A stretch of DNA of 19,146 bases from an uncultured Pelagibacteraceae bacterium (GTDB taxonomy: Bacteria; Pseudomonadota; Alphaproteobacteria; Pelagibacterales; Pelagibacteraceae): NCBI GenBank assembly GCA_902557585.1, contig CACEBA010000013.1, positions 1 to 19,146 of the forward strand, read 5' to 3'. Shown here piece by piece: positions 1 to 8,701 of this stretch (its first letter is position 1; each line of letters opens with the position of its first letter). The position numbers and the translations under genes were made by a program. A model generated the notes under the pieces. The model made no database searches, was not told the origin of the DNA, and saw only the letters and a program-made list of their open reading frames with translations.

Positions 1-518
1 TGCTCAAGCTTTACAGGTTCGTTTATTACTTTTTTTTGATCTTCGCTGTACCTAACTTCAGTATGTCCAGTTAGTGGAAAATCTTTTCTAAGTGGATGAC
101 CTTGAAATCCATAATCAGTTAGTATCCGTCTCAAATCTGGATGATCTTTAAAAGAAACACCATACATATCAAAAACTTCTCTTTCCATCCAGTTAGCTGC
201 AGGAAAAATACTTGTTACAGATGGTATTATTTCATTTTCGCCAATAGAATATTTTAATATAACTCTTTGATTATATTCATGACTTAAAAATAAATAAACA
301 ATTTGAAATCTTGGGTTATTTTCAGGATAGTCTATTACTGTAATATCAATAAGTTGTCTAAATTTTGTATCTGAATTTGTTTTTAAAAACAAAATTACGT
401 CAATAAGATCATCTTTGTCTGTTTCAAGATAAATTTGATTATGCTTAATCTCACTTTTATTAATTTTAGTTGTTAATTCAGAATTAATTTTTTTTTCTAA
501 ATCTATTAAGTTATTCAT
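1..518 (-). CDS. nuoC: NADH-quinone oxidoreductase subunit C, 3' truncated (duplicate copy)
   Basis: Start ATG is at 518-516, two bases after the nuoB stop. The 172 codons present run off the contig edge, so the C-terminus (perhaps 20-30 residues) is missing. The conserved 30-kDa subunit signature is visible: an EREVFDMYG stretch followed by HPDLRRILTDYGF and GHPLRKDFPL. The subunit is part of the peripheral arm of respiratory complex I, near the quinone site. It is not fused to NuoD, as is usual in alphaproteobacteria. This is the mirror image of 18629-19146 and is most likely the same genomic gene read twice. Confidence 0.93.
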   Translation of the reverse strand, partial: MNNLIDLEKKINSELTTKINKSEIKHNQIYLETDKDDLIDVILFLKTNSDTKFRQLIDITVIDYPENNPRFQIVYLFLSHEYNQRVILKYSIGENEIIPSVTSIFPAANWMEREVFDMYGVSFKDHPDLRRILTDYGFQGHPLRKDFPLTGHTEVRYSEDQKKVINEPVKLE

Positions 519-520
519 GC

Positions 521-1036
521 CTACCTTGTAATTGAACCTTTGTTTCTAATTTTTTTTTGAAGTTGCAGAATTCCATATAATAAAGCCTCTGCCGAAGGGG
601 GGCATCCTGGAACATAAACATCGACAGGAACTATTCTATCGCAACCTCTAACTACAGAATATGAATAATGATAATAACCACCTCCATTAGCACAACTTCC
701 CATAGAAATCACATATCTTGGTTCTGGCATTTGATCGTAAACTTTTCTTAAAGCTGGTGCCATTTTATTTGTTAAAGTTCCAGCAACTATCATCACATCA
801 GATTGTCTTGGGGAAGCTCTTGGAGCTGCACCAAATCTTTCAAGATCATATCTTGGCATTGATGTTTGCATCATTTCAACAGCGCAACAGGCTAAACCAA
901 AGGTCATCCAGTGTAGCGAACCAGCTCTAGACCAATTTATTAAATTATCCAATGATGTTGTAATAAAGCCATTCTTACTAAAATCATCTGCAAGTTGCCT
1001 AAATTCCTCAGGTATCTGGTCTAATTTATCATTCAT
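521..1036 (-). CDS. nuoB: NADH-quinone oxidoreductase subunit B (duplicate copy)
   Basis: 171 residues, the normal length for NuoB. The four cysteines that bind the terminal N2 [4Fe-4S] cluster are present: the tandem pair Cys50-Cys51, Cys115 (in [10 protein letters not shown]) and Cys145 (in [11 protein letters not shown]). N2 is the last cluster before ubiquinone in complex I. The gene lies between nuoA (12-base gap) and nuoC (2-base gap) in one unit. It is identical to the copy at 18111-18626, so it should not be counted as a paralogue. Confidence 0.96.
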   Translation of the reverse strand: MNDKLDQIPEEFRQLADDFSKNGFITTSLDNLINWSRAGSLHWMTFGLACCAVEMMQTSMPRYDLERFGAAPRASPRQSDVMIVAGTLTNKMAPALRKVYDQMPEPRYVISMGSCANGGGYYHYSYSVVRGCDRIVPVDVYVPGCPPSAEALLYGILQLQKKIRNKGSITR

Positions 1037-1048
1037 AATAATTTATTT

Positions 1049-1417
1049 TTATTCCCAGTCTAAGGCGCCTTTTTTCCACTCATAAATAAAGCCAATTGTA
1101 AGTATGAATAAGAAAATCATCATTGAGGAAAAGCCTAATATACCAATGTTGCCCAGTGAAATTGCCCAAGGAAAAAGGAATGCAATTTCTAAATCAAAAA
1201 TTATAAATAAAATTGCTACTAAATAAAATCTTACATCAAACTCCATTCTTGAGTCTTCAAACGGTTCAAAACCACATTCATATGCAGATAGTTTTTCTGG
1301 GTCAGGTTTTTTAGGCGAGAGAATAAAATTTACTACAACAAAAACGCAACTTAACCCTAAAGCGAGAACTAAAAAAATTATGATTGGTAAGTAGTCTTGT
1401 AAAAATTCAGATAACAT
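1049..1417 (-). CDS. nuoA: NADH-quinone oxidoreductase subunit A (duplicate copy)
   Basis: 122 residues with three hydrophobic segments at about 10-33, 64-86 and 93-113. The family hallmark YECGFEPF (46-53) lies in the loop after the first helix, and an acidic [11 protein letters not shown] stretch lies in the second helix. NuoA is a small membrane-arm subunit next to the quinone chamber of complex I. It is the first gene of the nuo run and starts 159 bases after tRNA-Asp. Mirror copy at 17730-18098. Confidence 0.96.
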   Translation of the reverse strand: MLSEFLQDYLPIIIFLVLALGLSCVFVVVNFILSPKKPDPEKLSAYECGFEPFEDSRMEFDVRFYLVAILFIIFDLEIAFLFPWAISLGNIGILGFSSMMIFLFILTIGFIYEWKKGALDWE

Positions 1418-1469
1418 TGAAGTCTATATAACACTTTTTTTTTATTCTTGTAGCGCTCATACGTCACAT

Positions 1470-1499
1470 TTATAATAAAAAAAAAGGTAACAATTTCAA
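1470..1499 (-). promoter_or_regulatory. Possible sigma70 promoter for nuoA (duplicate copy)
   Basis: Read on the minus strand, this holds TTGAAA, an 18-base spacer and TTATAA, about 52 bases upstream of nuoA. The match is only fair in such AT-rich DNA. It is the mirror of 17648-17677. Confidence 0.3.
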
Positions 1500-1576
1500 A
1501 TATTTAGAGTTATTAAGCTGAAAAACTCAATAATATCAATGTATTAGTAAATTTAAAGATTTCATTACAAAAAAAG

Positions 1577-1653
1577 TGGCGGGAGTGAAGGGACTCGAAC
1601 CCTCGACCTATCGCGTGACAGGCGATCGCTCTAACCAACTGAGCTACACCCCC
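1577..1653 (-). tRNA. tRNA-Asp (GTC) (duplicate copy)
   Basis: 77-nt cloverleaf with a 7-bp acceptor stem (GGGGGTG with CACTCCC, one G-U pair), anticodon loop CTGTCAC giving GTC, a GGTTCGAGTCC T-arm, and an encoded CCA end. Mirror copy of 17494-17570. Confidence 0.97.
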
Positions 1654-1665
1654 ACTTTTGATTCT

Positions 1666-1741
1666 TGGTGGGCAGTATAGGACTCGAACCTATGACCCCC
1701 TCGGTGTAAACGAGATGCTCTACCAACTGAGCTAACCGCCC
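1666..1741 (-). tRNA. tRNA-Val (TAC) (duplicate copy)
   Basis: 76-nt cloverleaf. Acceptor stem is GGGCGGT with ACTGCCC, the anticodon loop TTTACAC reads TAC, and CCA is encoded. It is 12 bases from tRNA-Asp and in the same orientation. Mirror copy of 17406-17481. Confidence 0.97.
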
Positions 1742-1759
1742 TGACCAAAAATACGCTGT

Positions 1760-1788
1760 TTTATATACTTATTTAAGATTTCTATCAA
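1760..1788 (-). promoter_or_regulatory. sigma70-type promoter of the tRNA-Val/tRNA-Asp unit (duplicate copy)
   Basis: On the minus strand this reads TTGATA, exactly 17 bases, then TATAAA, ending 18 bases before the tRNA. It mirrors 17359-17387. Confidence 0.65.
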
Positions 1789-1891
1789 TTAGAAATTATC
1801 CTTTTAAACTGGTATTATTTAGAATTATTTTTAACAAATGAATAGAAAATAAACATAACGATTGAAATAAGTATAATTTTTTATTCTAAAA

Positions 1892-3064
1892 TTAGCAAAG
1901 ATACTCTAGAGCCTTTAGAATACCACCTTTTTGGTATGGTATTTTTGATTTCATCAAACCCATTTCAACACCAGCTAAAGTCCCTGCTAACATTAATTCA
2001 TTAAAATCTCCTAAATGACCAATTCTAAAAACTTTTCCAGCAACTTTTGCAAGTCCAGTACCTAATGACATGTTGTAATTATCCAAAATAGTCTTTCTTA
2101 AAAAATCTGCATCATGACCATCAGGAACAAGAACTGCTGTCAATGAGTCTGAATATTCAGAAGGATTTTTACATAGTATTTCTAAACCCCAAGAATTAAC
2201 TGCTATACGTGTAGCCTCTGCAAATCTTTTGTGTCTAGCAAAAACATTTTCTAAACCTTCTTCTGTAAGCATATTAATAGCTTCATCTAAACCATATAAT
2301 AAATTAGTAGCAGGAGTATATGGAAAATATCCTTTTTTATTATTTTCTAACATTGGTTCCCAATCCCAATAAGACTTGGGTAAATCTGAAACTTTATATG
2401 CTTCTATAGCTTTAGAGCTAATTGCATTAAAAGATAATCCGGGAGGTAATAATAGACCTTTTTGAGATCCGCCAACGGTAACATCTACTTTCCATTCTTC
2501 ATGTTTATAATCAATAGATCCTAATGATGATATAGTATCTACAAACAATAGTGCAGGATGATTTGCATTATCCATGGCTTTTCTAATTTCTCCGATTCTA
2601 CTAGTAACACCTGTGGAGGTTTCGTTATGAACTGCACAAACCGCTTTAATTTTGTTATCTTTATCTTCTTTTAACTTTTGTTCTACAATATTAGGATCAA
2701 CTCCAGTTCTCCAATCACCTTTTACAAAATCTATTTTTAATTTGAATTTATCAGCAATATCATACCAAAGAGTTGAGAAATGACCTGTTTCAAACATTAA
2801 TATTTTATCTCCAGCACTTAAAGTATTTACAATGGCAGCTTCCCACGCACCTGTGCCAGAAGCAGGAAATATAATCACTGGTTCAGATGTTTTAAAAATT
2901 AATTTTATTCTATCTAATACTCTTAGGCCTAAATCTGCAAAATCTGGACCTCTATGATCCATAGTCGGATAGTCCATTGCCCTTAACACTCTGTCCGGAA
3001 CATTGGTTGGTCCTGGAATTTGTAAAAAATGTCGACCAGCTCTTATATTATTTGATATTGCCAT
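1892..3064 (-). CDS. Class V aminotransferase, serine-glyoxylate/alanine-glyoxylate type (duplicate copy)
   Basis: 390 residues, typical for the family. The N-terminal PGPTNVP (17-23), the PASGTGAWEA phosphate-binding region (67-76), HNETSTG (146-152), the cofactor-binding Asp176 (in LLFVD) and the Schiff-base Lys202 (in GGSQKGL) are all present, so a working PLP enzyme is expected. It would transfer an amino group from serine or alanine to glyoxylate; exact donor not determinable. Identical to 16083-17255 and divergent from the gene at 3110. Confidence 0.9.
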   Translation of the reverse strand: MAISNNIRAGRHFLQIPGPTNVPDRVLRAMDYPTMDHRGPDFADLGLRVLDRIKLIFKTSEPVIIFPASGTGAWEAAIVNTLSAGDKILMFETGHFSTLWYDIADKFKLKIDFVKGDWRTGVDPNIVEQKLKEDKDNKIKAVCAVHNETSTGVTSRIGEIRKAMDNANHPALLFVDTISSLGSIDYKHEEWKVDVTVGGSQKGLLLPPGLSFNAISSKAIEAYKVSDLPKSYWDWEPMLENNKKGYFPYTPATNLLYGLDEAINMLTEEGLENVFARHKRFAEATRIAVNSWGLEILCKNPSEYSDSLTAVLVPDGHDADFLRKTILDNYNMSLGTGLAKVAGKVFRIGHLGDFNELMLAGTLAGVEMGLMKSKIPYQKGGILKALEYLC

Positions 3065-3098
3065 AACGCTGTATATGCTAAAGAAATTACATAATCAA
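3052..3098. promoter_or_regulatory. Overlapping divergent promoters (duplicate copy)
   Basis: Plus strand, toward the racemase-family gene: TTGATA at 3052-3057, 16 bases, TATGCT at 3074-3079. Minus strand, toward the aminotransferase: TTGATT at 3098-3093, 17 bases, TATACA at 3075-3070. The two -10 boxes share bases, so polymerases could not occupy both at once. Mirror of 16049-16095. Confidence 0.5.
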
Positions 3099-3109
3099 AT
3101 TTTTAATGT

Positions 3110-4261
3110 ATGACAAATAGTAGTAATTTAATAGACAGTTTAGAGGTTTACACTCTCAGTAATCCAAATGATGTTAAACCTCATTGGGTTAGTCATTTCA
3201 TTGTCCCAACTGCTAATGAACTTTTAATAAAGATAAAAACTAAGAATGGTAATTCAGGTTTTGGAATGGCGACAAGCTATACAGACATAACGCCAATTAT
3301 CAAACCATTTAAAAACGGATTACAAAATTTAATTATTGGTGAGGATCCATTTTGTCCTGAGAAAATATATAATAAAATTTTTAAATTAACAGATACAAAA
3401 ATTAGCAGTGAAAAAGGTTGGAGCAGAGAAGCTTTAATAAGAATTTCAGCAGCCTTGGATATCGCTTGTTGGGACTTAATTGGTAAAGCCGCAAATATTC
3501 CATTGTATAAATTATTTGGTGGGTTCAGAAATAAAATTCCAGTTTATGTAACTTGTGCTTATTATAGAGATGGTAAGGATGAGAAAGAATTAAGAGATGA
3601 ATTAAAAAAATTAATCGAAATTGGGCATCAAAGTTTTAAAGTGAAAGTTGGTGGATTGAGTATTAAGGAAGATGCAAAAAGATTAGAGATAATAAGAGAT
3701 GAAATTGGTAGTCAAAAAAATTTAATGATTGATGTTAATAGAGCTTGGGATTTAGTAACAGCAGTAGAAGGAGTTAATGAATTTAAAAAATTTAAACCCA
3801 CTTGGATTGAAGAACCTGTAAGATGGGAAGATGATAGGAGAAATTTAAAACTTTTATCTAAACAAACCGAAATACCTTTGTCAGGTGGTGAAAGTGAAGT
3901 AACAATTTATGGATGTAGATCCATGATTGAGGAGGACGCAATACAAATATTACAATTTGACTGTACAATGTTTGGTGGTTTTACTAATGGTAAAAAGCTT
4001 TCAGCTTTATGTGAGATCAACCACATTGATATAGCGCCTCACCATGATTGCTATATTCATGCACCTTTAGTTGCATCATCTCCATCTGGAAGAATTGTTG
4101 AGTCATTTGATAATGAAAGAGATCCTTTACAATCAGAGTTATTCGAAAATGTCCATAAAATGAGTAATGGTTGGATATATTTAAACGAAAATCCAGGGTT
4201 AGGATTTGAGGTTTCAGAAACCGCGTTAAAAAAGTTCGGTAAATTAGTTTACAAAAAATAA
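3110..4261 (+). CDS. Mandelate racemase/muconate lactonizing enzyme family protein (duplicate copy)
   Basis: 383 residues. The full mandelate racemase-subgroup active site can be read: Lys177 and Lys179 (KVKV), metal ligands Asp208, Glu234 and Glu261, the Asp284-His311 dyad, and Glu331. This predicts abstraction of a proton next to a carboxylate, then elimination (sugar or hydroxy-acid dehydratase) or racemisation. It precedes the oxidase gene by 21 bases. Identical to 14886-16037, where a fuller description is given. Confidence 0.9.
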   Translation: MTNSSNLIDSLEVYTLSNPNDVKPHWVSHFIVPTANELLIKIKTKNGNSGFGMATSYTDITPIIKPFKNGLQNLIIGEDPFCPEKIYNKIFKLTDTKISSEKGWSREALIRISAALDIACWDLIGKAANIPLYKLFGGFRNKIPVYVTCAYYRDGKDEKELRDELKKLIEIGHQSFKVKVGGLSIKEDAKRLEIIRDEIGSQKNLMIDVNRAWDLVTAVEGVNEFKKFKPTWIEEPVRWEDDRRNLKLLSKQTEIPLSGGESEVTIYGCRSMIEEDAIQILQFDCTMFGGFTNGKKLSALCEINHIDIAPHHDCYIHAPLVASSPSGRIVESFDNERDPLQSELFENVHKMSNGWIYLNENPGLGFEVSETALKKFGKLVYKK

Positions 4262-4282
4262 ATAAACCATTAATTAAGTTTA

Positions 4283-5488
4283 ATGAGTTTTAGTCCAGAA
4301 CAGATACAGAAAATTGGCAAAGAAATAAGTAGCAAAGTTAGTGGTAAAACCTTATTTGATGAATTTTCACGTGGAAGATATAGCACAGACGCTTCTGTTT
4401 ATCAGATAAAGCCTCTAGGAGTAGTTCTTCCAAAAGATACGAATGATGTATTAAATATAATGAATTACTCACAAAAAAATTCTATTCCTTTACTAGCAAG
4501 AGGTGGTGGAAGTTCTCAATGTGGTCAAACAGTAGGTGAAAGTGTAGTTCTTGATTATAGTAAACACCAAAATAAGATCTTAGAGCTCAACGTTAAAGAT
4601 AAATATGTTTGGGTAGAGCCTGGTGTCGTTCTTGATCATTTAAATGAATATTTGAAACCTTTTGGGTTATGGTTTCCTGTGGATGTATCTACTAGTAGCA
4701 GAGCAACTATTGGGGGAATGTCAGCCAACAATTCCTGTGGTTCAAGATCATTGTATTACGGAAATATGGTACATAATGTGTTGGCTATTGAAGCAATATT
4801 AGATGATGGTTCGATTTTTACATTTGATCAAATTGAAAAAAATTATTTAGAGAGAAAAAATAACCAAGATAGACTTTATAAAATTATTGATAAGTTTATT
4901 GACGTAAGACAAAAGGTTGCTAGTGATATTAAGGATAATTGGCCTACAACCCAAAGAAGGGTTGGAGGATATAATATAGATTTAATAGATCCAAATGGAT
5001 TTAACTCATCTAATCTTTTAGTTGGATCAGAGGGGACATTATCTTTATTTAATAAAATAAAGTTAAGATTATCTGAGATTCCTAAGAATAAAATACTTGG
5101 TGTATGTTACTTTGATAATTTTCACCAAGCTATGGAATTAGCAAAAGAAATTGTAAGATTAAAACCCACTTGTGTGGAATTAATGGATCAAAATTTATTA
5201 AATCTAGCAAGAGAAATACCTATGTATGCTGGAGGTATTAAAAAATATATTAAAGGAAATCCTGAAGCAGTTCTTATGGTTGAATTTATAGATAATGAAA
5301 AAAATATCTATGAAAAAAAAATTAAAGATCTTGAGTATTTAGTTCTAAATCAAAATAAGAAAAATCAATTTGCTTATTTTACAAATTTATCTGAACAAAA
5401 AGAAGTTTTTGAAATAAGAAAAGCAGGATTAAATATTTTAATGCCAAAGGAAGTTGAAAAAAATGTCTTCAGGAACTTAAAAAATTAA
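4283..5488 (+). pseudogene. Truncated FAD-linked oxidase fused to a Lon fragment at the chimeric junction
   Basis: The first 387 codons (4283-5443) are identical to the start of the 967-residue dehydrogenase at 11961-14864 and contain the FAD-binding domain, including the RGGGSSQCGQ loop (73-82) and the IGGMSANNSCGSRS stretch (143-156). After Met387 the reading continues in frame into Lon sequence ([10 protein letters not shown]) and then stops at 5486-5488 because of a one-base frameshift in lon. The 401-residue product is therefore a hybrid of two unrelated genes. It lacks the rest of the FAD-oxidase C-terminal domain, the ferredoxin-like clusters and the CCG domains. It is almost certainly not a real protein. 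Confidence 0.9.
5441..5446. other. Chimeric breakpoint joining an inverted oxidase gene to lon
   Basis: Left of the break is the FAD oxidase at codon 387; right of it is lon at the MPKE motif, about 265 residues into a typical Lon. The ATG at 5441-5443 fits both parents: it is Met387 of the oxidase, and Lon proteins often have Met or Leu before PKE. A microhomology of about 3 bases is thus inferred. The lon parent sequence upstream of the break is not in the window, so the microhomology cannot be confirmed. Confidence 0.88.
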
Positions 5489-5493
5489 AAAAT

Positions 5494-7044
5494 ATGAGTC
5501 CAATGTCAGCTGAGGCCACAGTAGTTAGAAACTATCTAGACTGGATGATTGAATTACCATGGTATAAAAAAAGTGAAGTTAATATTGATTTACTTAAAGC
5601 ACAAGACATACTAGATAAAGATCATTTTGGATTAGAAAAGATTAAGGAGAGGATTGTTGAGTTTCTAGCTGTTCAAAAAAGAATGGAAAAAATTAAAGGT
5701 CCAATTTTATGTTTAGTAGGACCACCGGGGGTAGGTAAAACCTCATTAGGCAAGTCTATTGCTAAAGCAACAAATAGAGAATTTCTAAGAATGTCTGTCG
5801 GTGGAATGAGAGATGAAGCAGAAATAAGAGGTCATAGAAGAACTTATATTGGATCTTTGCCAGGTAAAATTATTCAAATGATGAAAAAGGCAGGAACAAA
5901 AAACCCATTAATTTTACTTGATGAAATTGATAAAATTGGCAATGATTATAGAGGAGATCCATCTTCAGCTTTGCTCGAGGCATTAGATCCAGAGCAAAAT
6001 ACTACATTCAATGATCATTACTTAGAAGTTGATTACGATCTCTCAGATGTAATGTTTGTTACTACGGCTAATACTCTAAATATATTACCTCCATTACTCG
6101 ACAGAATGGAAGTAATTAGACTTGCTGGTTACACTGAAGATGAAAAAATCAATATTGCTGATAAATATTTACTACCAAAACAAATTAAAGACAATGGTGT
6201 TAAGGAAAAAGAATTAAAATTAGATGATGATATAATTAAAGAAGTGATAAGAGGTTACACTAGAGAGTCAGGCGTAAGAAACCTGGAAAGAGAGATATCT
6301 AAAGTAGCAAGAAAAGTTGTTAAAAAAATTGTTGCTGGAGAGGAAAAAGAGGTAAGAGTTACTAATAAAAATTTACAGGATTTTCTTGGGGTAGCAAAAT
6401 TTAATTTTGGTGAACTTGAAGCAAACAATAAGGTTGGAATTGTTATTGGTTTAGCATGGACAGAATACGGCGGAGAGATATTAAAAATTGAAACTGTCAC
6501 AATGCCAGGCAAAGGCAGAATGCAAATCACAGGTAAATTAGGTGATGTTATGCAAGAGTCTGTTAAAGCAGCAAAATCTTTTGTAAGATCAAAATGTTTA
6601 GAGTATGGAATTATTCCTCCTTTATTTGAAAAGAAAGATTTTCACATTCATGTTCCTGAAGGGGCAACACCAAAAGATGGACCATCAGCTGGAGTAGGCA
6701 TGGTAACATCAATTGTATCCTCTATTACCAATATTCCTGTGAGAAAAGATATTGCAATGACTGGTGAAGTAACATTAACTGGTCAAGTTCTCCAAATTGG
6801 AGGTTTAAAAGAAAAATTATTAGCAGCTCATAGAGCTGGAATTAAAGAAGTTTTAATTCCAAAAGAAAATGAAAAAGATCTTGTGGATATGCCTAAGAAA
6901 ATCATTGAGGATATAAAAATTACACCTGTTGAGCATGCAGATCAGGTGATTAAAATAGCATTAACTAAAGAATTAAAACCTACAGAGTGGGTAGAGGTTG
7001 ATATAGCTAAAAAAGACGACAAATCCCAGGCTAGCATCCAATAA
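5494..7044 (+). CDS. lon: ATP-dependent protease Lon, N-terminally truncated fragment
   Basis: The 516 residues from the ATG at 5494 cover the AAA+ and protease domains. Visible are Walker [10 protein letters not shown] (76-84), Walker [10 protein letters not shown] (139-147), the sensor and arginine region near 190-262, catalytic Ser398 in [11 protein letters not shown] and Lys441 in GGLKEK. Serine and lysine are 43 apart, as in E. coli Lon. The gene starts further upstream: Lon codons are readable from 5441-5444 ([11 protein letters not shown]), then one base is missing at about 5471-5475, and GAA CTT AAA AAA TTA continues in the 5494 frame. About 265 N-terminal substrate-binding residues are absent because the contig switches to another gene. 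In the cell Lon degrades misfolded and regulatory proteins. ATG 5494 is an internal Met, not a true start. Confidence 0.93.
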   Translation: MSPMSAEATVVRNYLDWMIELPWYKKSEVNIDLLKAQDILDKDHFGLEKIKERIVEFLAVQKRMEKIKGPILCLVGPPGVGKTSLGKSIAKATNREFLRMSVGGMRDEAEIRGHRRTYIGSLPGKIIQMMKKAGTKNPLILLDEIDKIGNDYRGDPSSALLEALDPEQNTTFNDHYLEVDYDLSDVMFVTTANTLNILPPLLDRMEVIRLAGYTEDEKINIADKYLLPKQIKDNGVKEKELKLDDDIIKEVIRGYTRESGVRNLEREISKVARKVVKKIVAGEEKEVRVTNKNLQDFLGVAKFNFGELEANNKVGIVIGLAWTEYGGEILKIETVTMPGKGRMQITGKLGDVMQESVKAAKSFVRSKCLEYGIIPPLFEKKDFHIHVPEGATPKDGPSAGVGMVTSIVSSITNIPVRKDIAMTGEVTLTGQVLQIGGLKEKLLAAHRAGIKEVLIPKENEKDLVDMPKKIIEDIKITPVEHADQVIKIALTKELKPTEWVEVDIAKKDDKSQASIQ

Positions 7045-7163
7045 AGTTAAACTAATTCAATATTTTTAATTATAAATTTTTGGCTATGCTAATTTAATAA
7101 CTAGATCTGCATCCATATTTTAGATAGATTATTTTTATAAATAATAACTTGAGAGGAAATAAT

Positions 7164-8138
7164 ATGAATAAATTTAGTAAAATAATCGTTGTTTTATTCA
7201 CATCTTTATTTTTAAGTTTTGCAGCAAATTCAGTTGAAGTCAAATTTGGACACGTAGGTAAGCCTGGGTCTTTATTTTCAGCTTCAGTGGATCATTTTGC
7301 TAAACTTGCTAATGAAAGACTAGGTAGCAAAGGTAAAGTATCTGTTTTCGGATCTTCACAACTTGGAAAAGATAAACAAGGTATGCAAAAAGTTAAATTA
7401 GGTACAGTCAATATGTGGTTACCCTCATCAGTAATGGCATCTATTCATGATGAGTTTGGTGTATTTGATATGCCGTTTATTATTAAAAATAGAGCACATA
7501 TGAATAAAGTTGAAAGTCAAGTGTTACCAGGAATGTTTAAAAATCTTGAAGACAAAACTGGATATAAAGTTATAGCAGTTTGGGAAAATGGCTTTAGACA
7601 TATCACTAATAATACTAGACCAATTAATACTCCCGATGATTTAAAAGGAATTAAGTTAAGAACTCCAAAATCAAAATGGAGAGTTAAAATGTTCCAATCA
7701 TATGGTGCAAACCCAACTCCTATGTCTTTTTCTGAAGTATTTACTGCTTTAAAAACTGGTACAATGGATGGTCAAGAAAATCCATATGCTCAAATAGCTA
7801 GCGCTAAATTTCAAGAAGTTCAAAAATACTTGTCAATTACAGGCCACGTTTATACTCCTGCTTATGTAACAGTACATAAAGATCACTGGAGCAAACTACC
7901 TGCTGATGTACAAAAGATTTTAGAACAAGCTGCTCAAGATACTCAAAAATTTGTTTATGAGGAAGCTGCAAATCTTGAAAAATCTTTGCTAGGAGTAATC
8001 AAATCGGCTGGTGTTCAAGTAAACGAAGCTGACAAAGATGCTTTTATTAAGGCAAGTAAAGGAATATATGATCAATTTGCATCAGAAGTTCCTACAGGTG
8101 GTGCGTTAGTTAGCAAAGTTTCAGCTTTAGCAAACTAA
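7164..8138 (+). CDS. dctP: TRAP transporter substrate-binding protein, DctP family
   Basis: 324 residues from ATG 7164. A TTG at 7149 would extend it by five residues, but ATG 7164 is preferred because GAGAGGA (7151-7157) is a good ribosome-binding site at the right distance, and the protein then opens with a standard signal peptide: MNKFSKIIVV, a hydrophobic core, and cleavage near SFAANS (after residue 20 or 23). The periplasmic protein captures a carboxylate and delivers it to the membrane subunits. The conserved carboxylate-clamping Arg166 (in KLRTP) and the MDGQEN motif near 201-206 are present. The gene opens the cluster dctP-dctQ-dctM-crotonase-CoA-transferase, 119 bases after lon. I see no convincing promoter in that gap. 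Substrate unknown. Confidence 0.92.
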   Translation: MNKFSKIIVVLFTSLFLSFAANSVEVKFGHVGKPGSLFSASVDHFAKLANERLGSKGKVSVFGSSQLGKDKQGMQKVKLGTVNMWLPSSVMASIHDEFGVFDMPFIIKNRAHMNKVESQVLPGMFKNLEDKTGYKVIAVWENGFRHITNNTRPINTPDDLKGIKLRTPKSKWRVKMFQSYGANPTPMSFSEVFTALKTGTMDGQENPYAQIASAKFQEVQKYLSITGHVYTPAYVTVHKDHWSKLPADVQKILEQAAQDTQKFVYEEAANLEKSLLGVIKSAGVQVNEADKDAFIKASKGIYDQFASEVPTGGALVSKVSALAN

Positions 8139-8159
8139 TAAAATTAATACAATTATAAT

Positions 8160-8182
8160 CAGGCCCTCTTTCTGAGGGCCTG
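8160..8182 (+). promoter_or_regulatory. Strong intercistronic hairpin between dctP and dctQ
   Basis: CAGGCCCTC (8160-8168), loop TTTCT, GAGGGCCTG (8174-8182): a perfect 9-bp GC-rich stem in very AT-rich DNA, extendable by one T-A pair. It lies 21 bases past the dctP stop. There is no T-run after it, so it is not a classic rho-independent terminator. Such hairpins after binding-protein genes commonly protect the upstream mRNA or partly stop transcription, giving more binding protein than permease. Confidence 0.75.
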
Positions 8183-8251
8183 AATTAATTATGACATTAC
8201 AAAAATTTACATTTTTTTTACGAAAATTTTCTAAAAATAATACTGTTTATA

Positions 8252-8701
8252 ATGATGGTTGCCCTTGCTGTAACGGTTTTGTTGGGAGTTTCTTTTCGTT
8301 TCGCTGGAAGTGCTTTAGTTTGGTATGATGAAGTTGCTGCAGTCCAACTTGCATGGATTACATATTATGGTTCTGCTTATGCTGCACTAAAAGGTGCCCA
8401 CATTAGTGTTCCTAGTATTTTTAAGGCATTTCCTTTAGGATTAAGAAAAATATTTTTTGTTCTTTCTAAAATAGTTGTTTATGGTTTCTTGATATTACTA
8501 GCTTATTATGGCTATTTAGTTTTAACTCTTATTACTGGAGAGACCCTTGTAACTTTGGAATGGGTACCTCAGACATTTGTACAATCGGTAATTCCAATTG
8601 GATCATGTTTATTTATATTATCTGAAAGTTTAAGAATTCCAGAAGATTATAGAAATTTGGTTTTGCAATCAACAGATACTGAGCAAACAGGAGATATTTA
8701 A
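8252..8701 (+). CDS. dctQ: TRAP transporter small membrane subunit, DctQ family (start probably lost to a frameshift)
   Basis: 149 residues from ATG 8252, shorter than the usual 160-180. Four hydrophobic segments are seen (about 1-20, 28-46, 67-92, 108-126), with WYDE (24-27) and GAHISV (48-53), both typical of DctQ. An ATG at 8191 opens another frame reading MTLQKFTFFLRKF, and dropping one T from TTTT (8227-8230) joins it to LKIILFIMMVALAV in the 8252 frame, giving about 169 residues and a complete first helix. The true start is therefore probably 8191, with a homopolymer error or a real mutation. DctQ bridges the binding protein and DctM. The stop overlaps the dctM start by one base (TAATG). 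Confidence 0.87.
   Translation: MMVALAVTVLLGVSFRFAGSALVWYDEVAAVQLAWITYYGSAYAALKGAHISVPSIFKAFPLGLRKIFFVLSKIVVYGFLILLAYYGYLVLTLITGETLVTLEWVPQTFVQSVIPIGSCLFILSESLRIPEDYRNLVLQSTDTEQTGDI

Larger units (their letters stand above)
1..5443. repeat. Left arm of a perfect 5,443-bp inverted repeat (probable chimeric copy)
   Basis: This arm is the reverse complement of 13704-19146, with x pairing to 19147-x. It carries nuoC (partial), nuoB, nuoA, tRNA-Asp, tRNA-Val, an aminotransferase, a mandelate racemase-family gene and the first 387 codons of a FAD oxidase. All shared proteins are identical and every noncoding stretch I compared matched. Identity ends after the ATG at 5441-5443: the left copy continues with ccaaagg, while the reverse-complemented right copy continues with tcaatga. 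The arm begins at the very base where the other arm ends, which points to amplification and assembly rather than an old duplication, because real copies would carry some differences and would not both stop at the contig edge. Confidence 0.97.

Noticed and set aside
1..5443. True second copies (paralogues) of nuoA, nuoB, the tRNAs, the aminotransferase and the racemase-family gene
   Set aside because: Identity is complete, including noncoding DNA, and the left copy breaks mid-gene at the junction with lon; a chimera explains this better.
6255..6530. Minus-strand open frame inside lon
   Set aside because: It is a shadow of the protease coding frame, with no family resemblance or ribosome-binding site.
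7045..7163. Promoter or riboswitch upstream of dctP
   Set aside because: Scattered -10-like sequences such as TATAAA at 7136-7141 lack a matching -35 box, and no structured conserved element was recognised.
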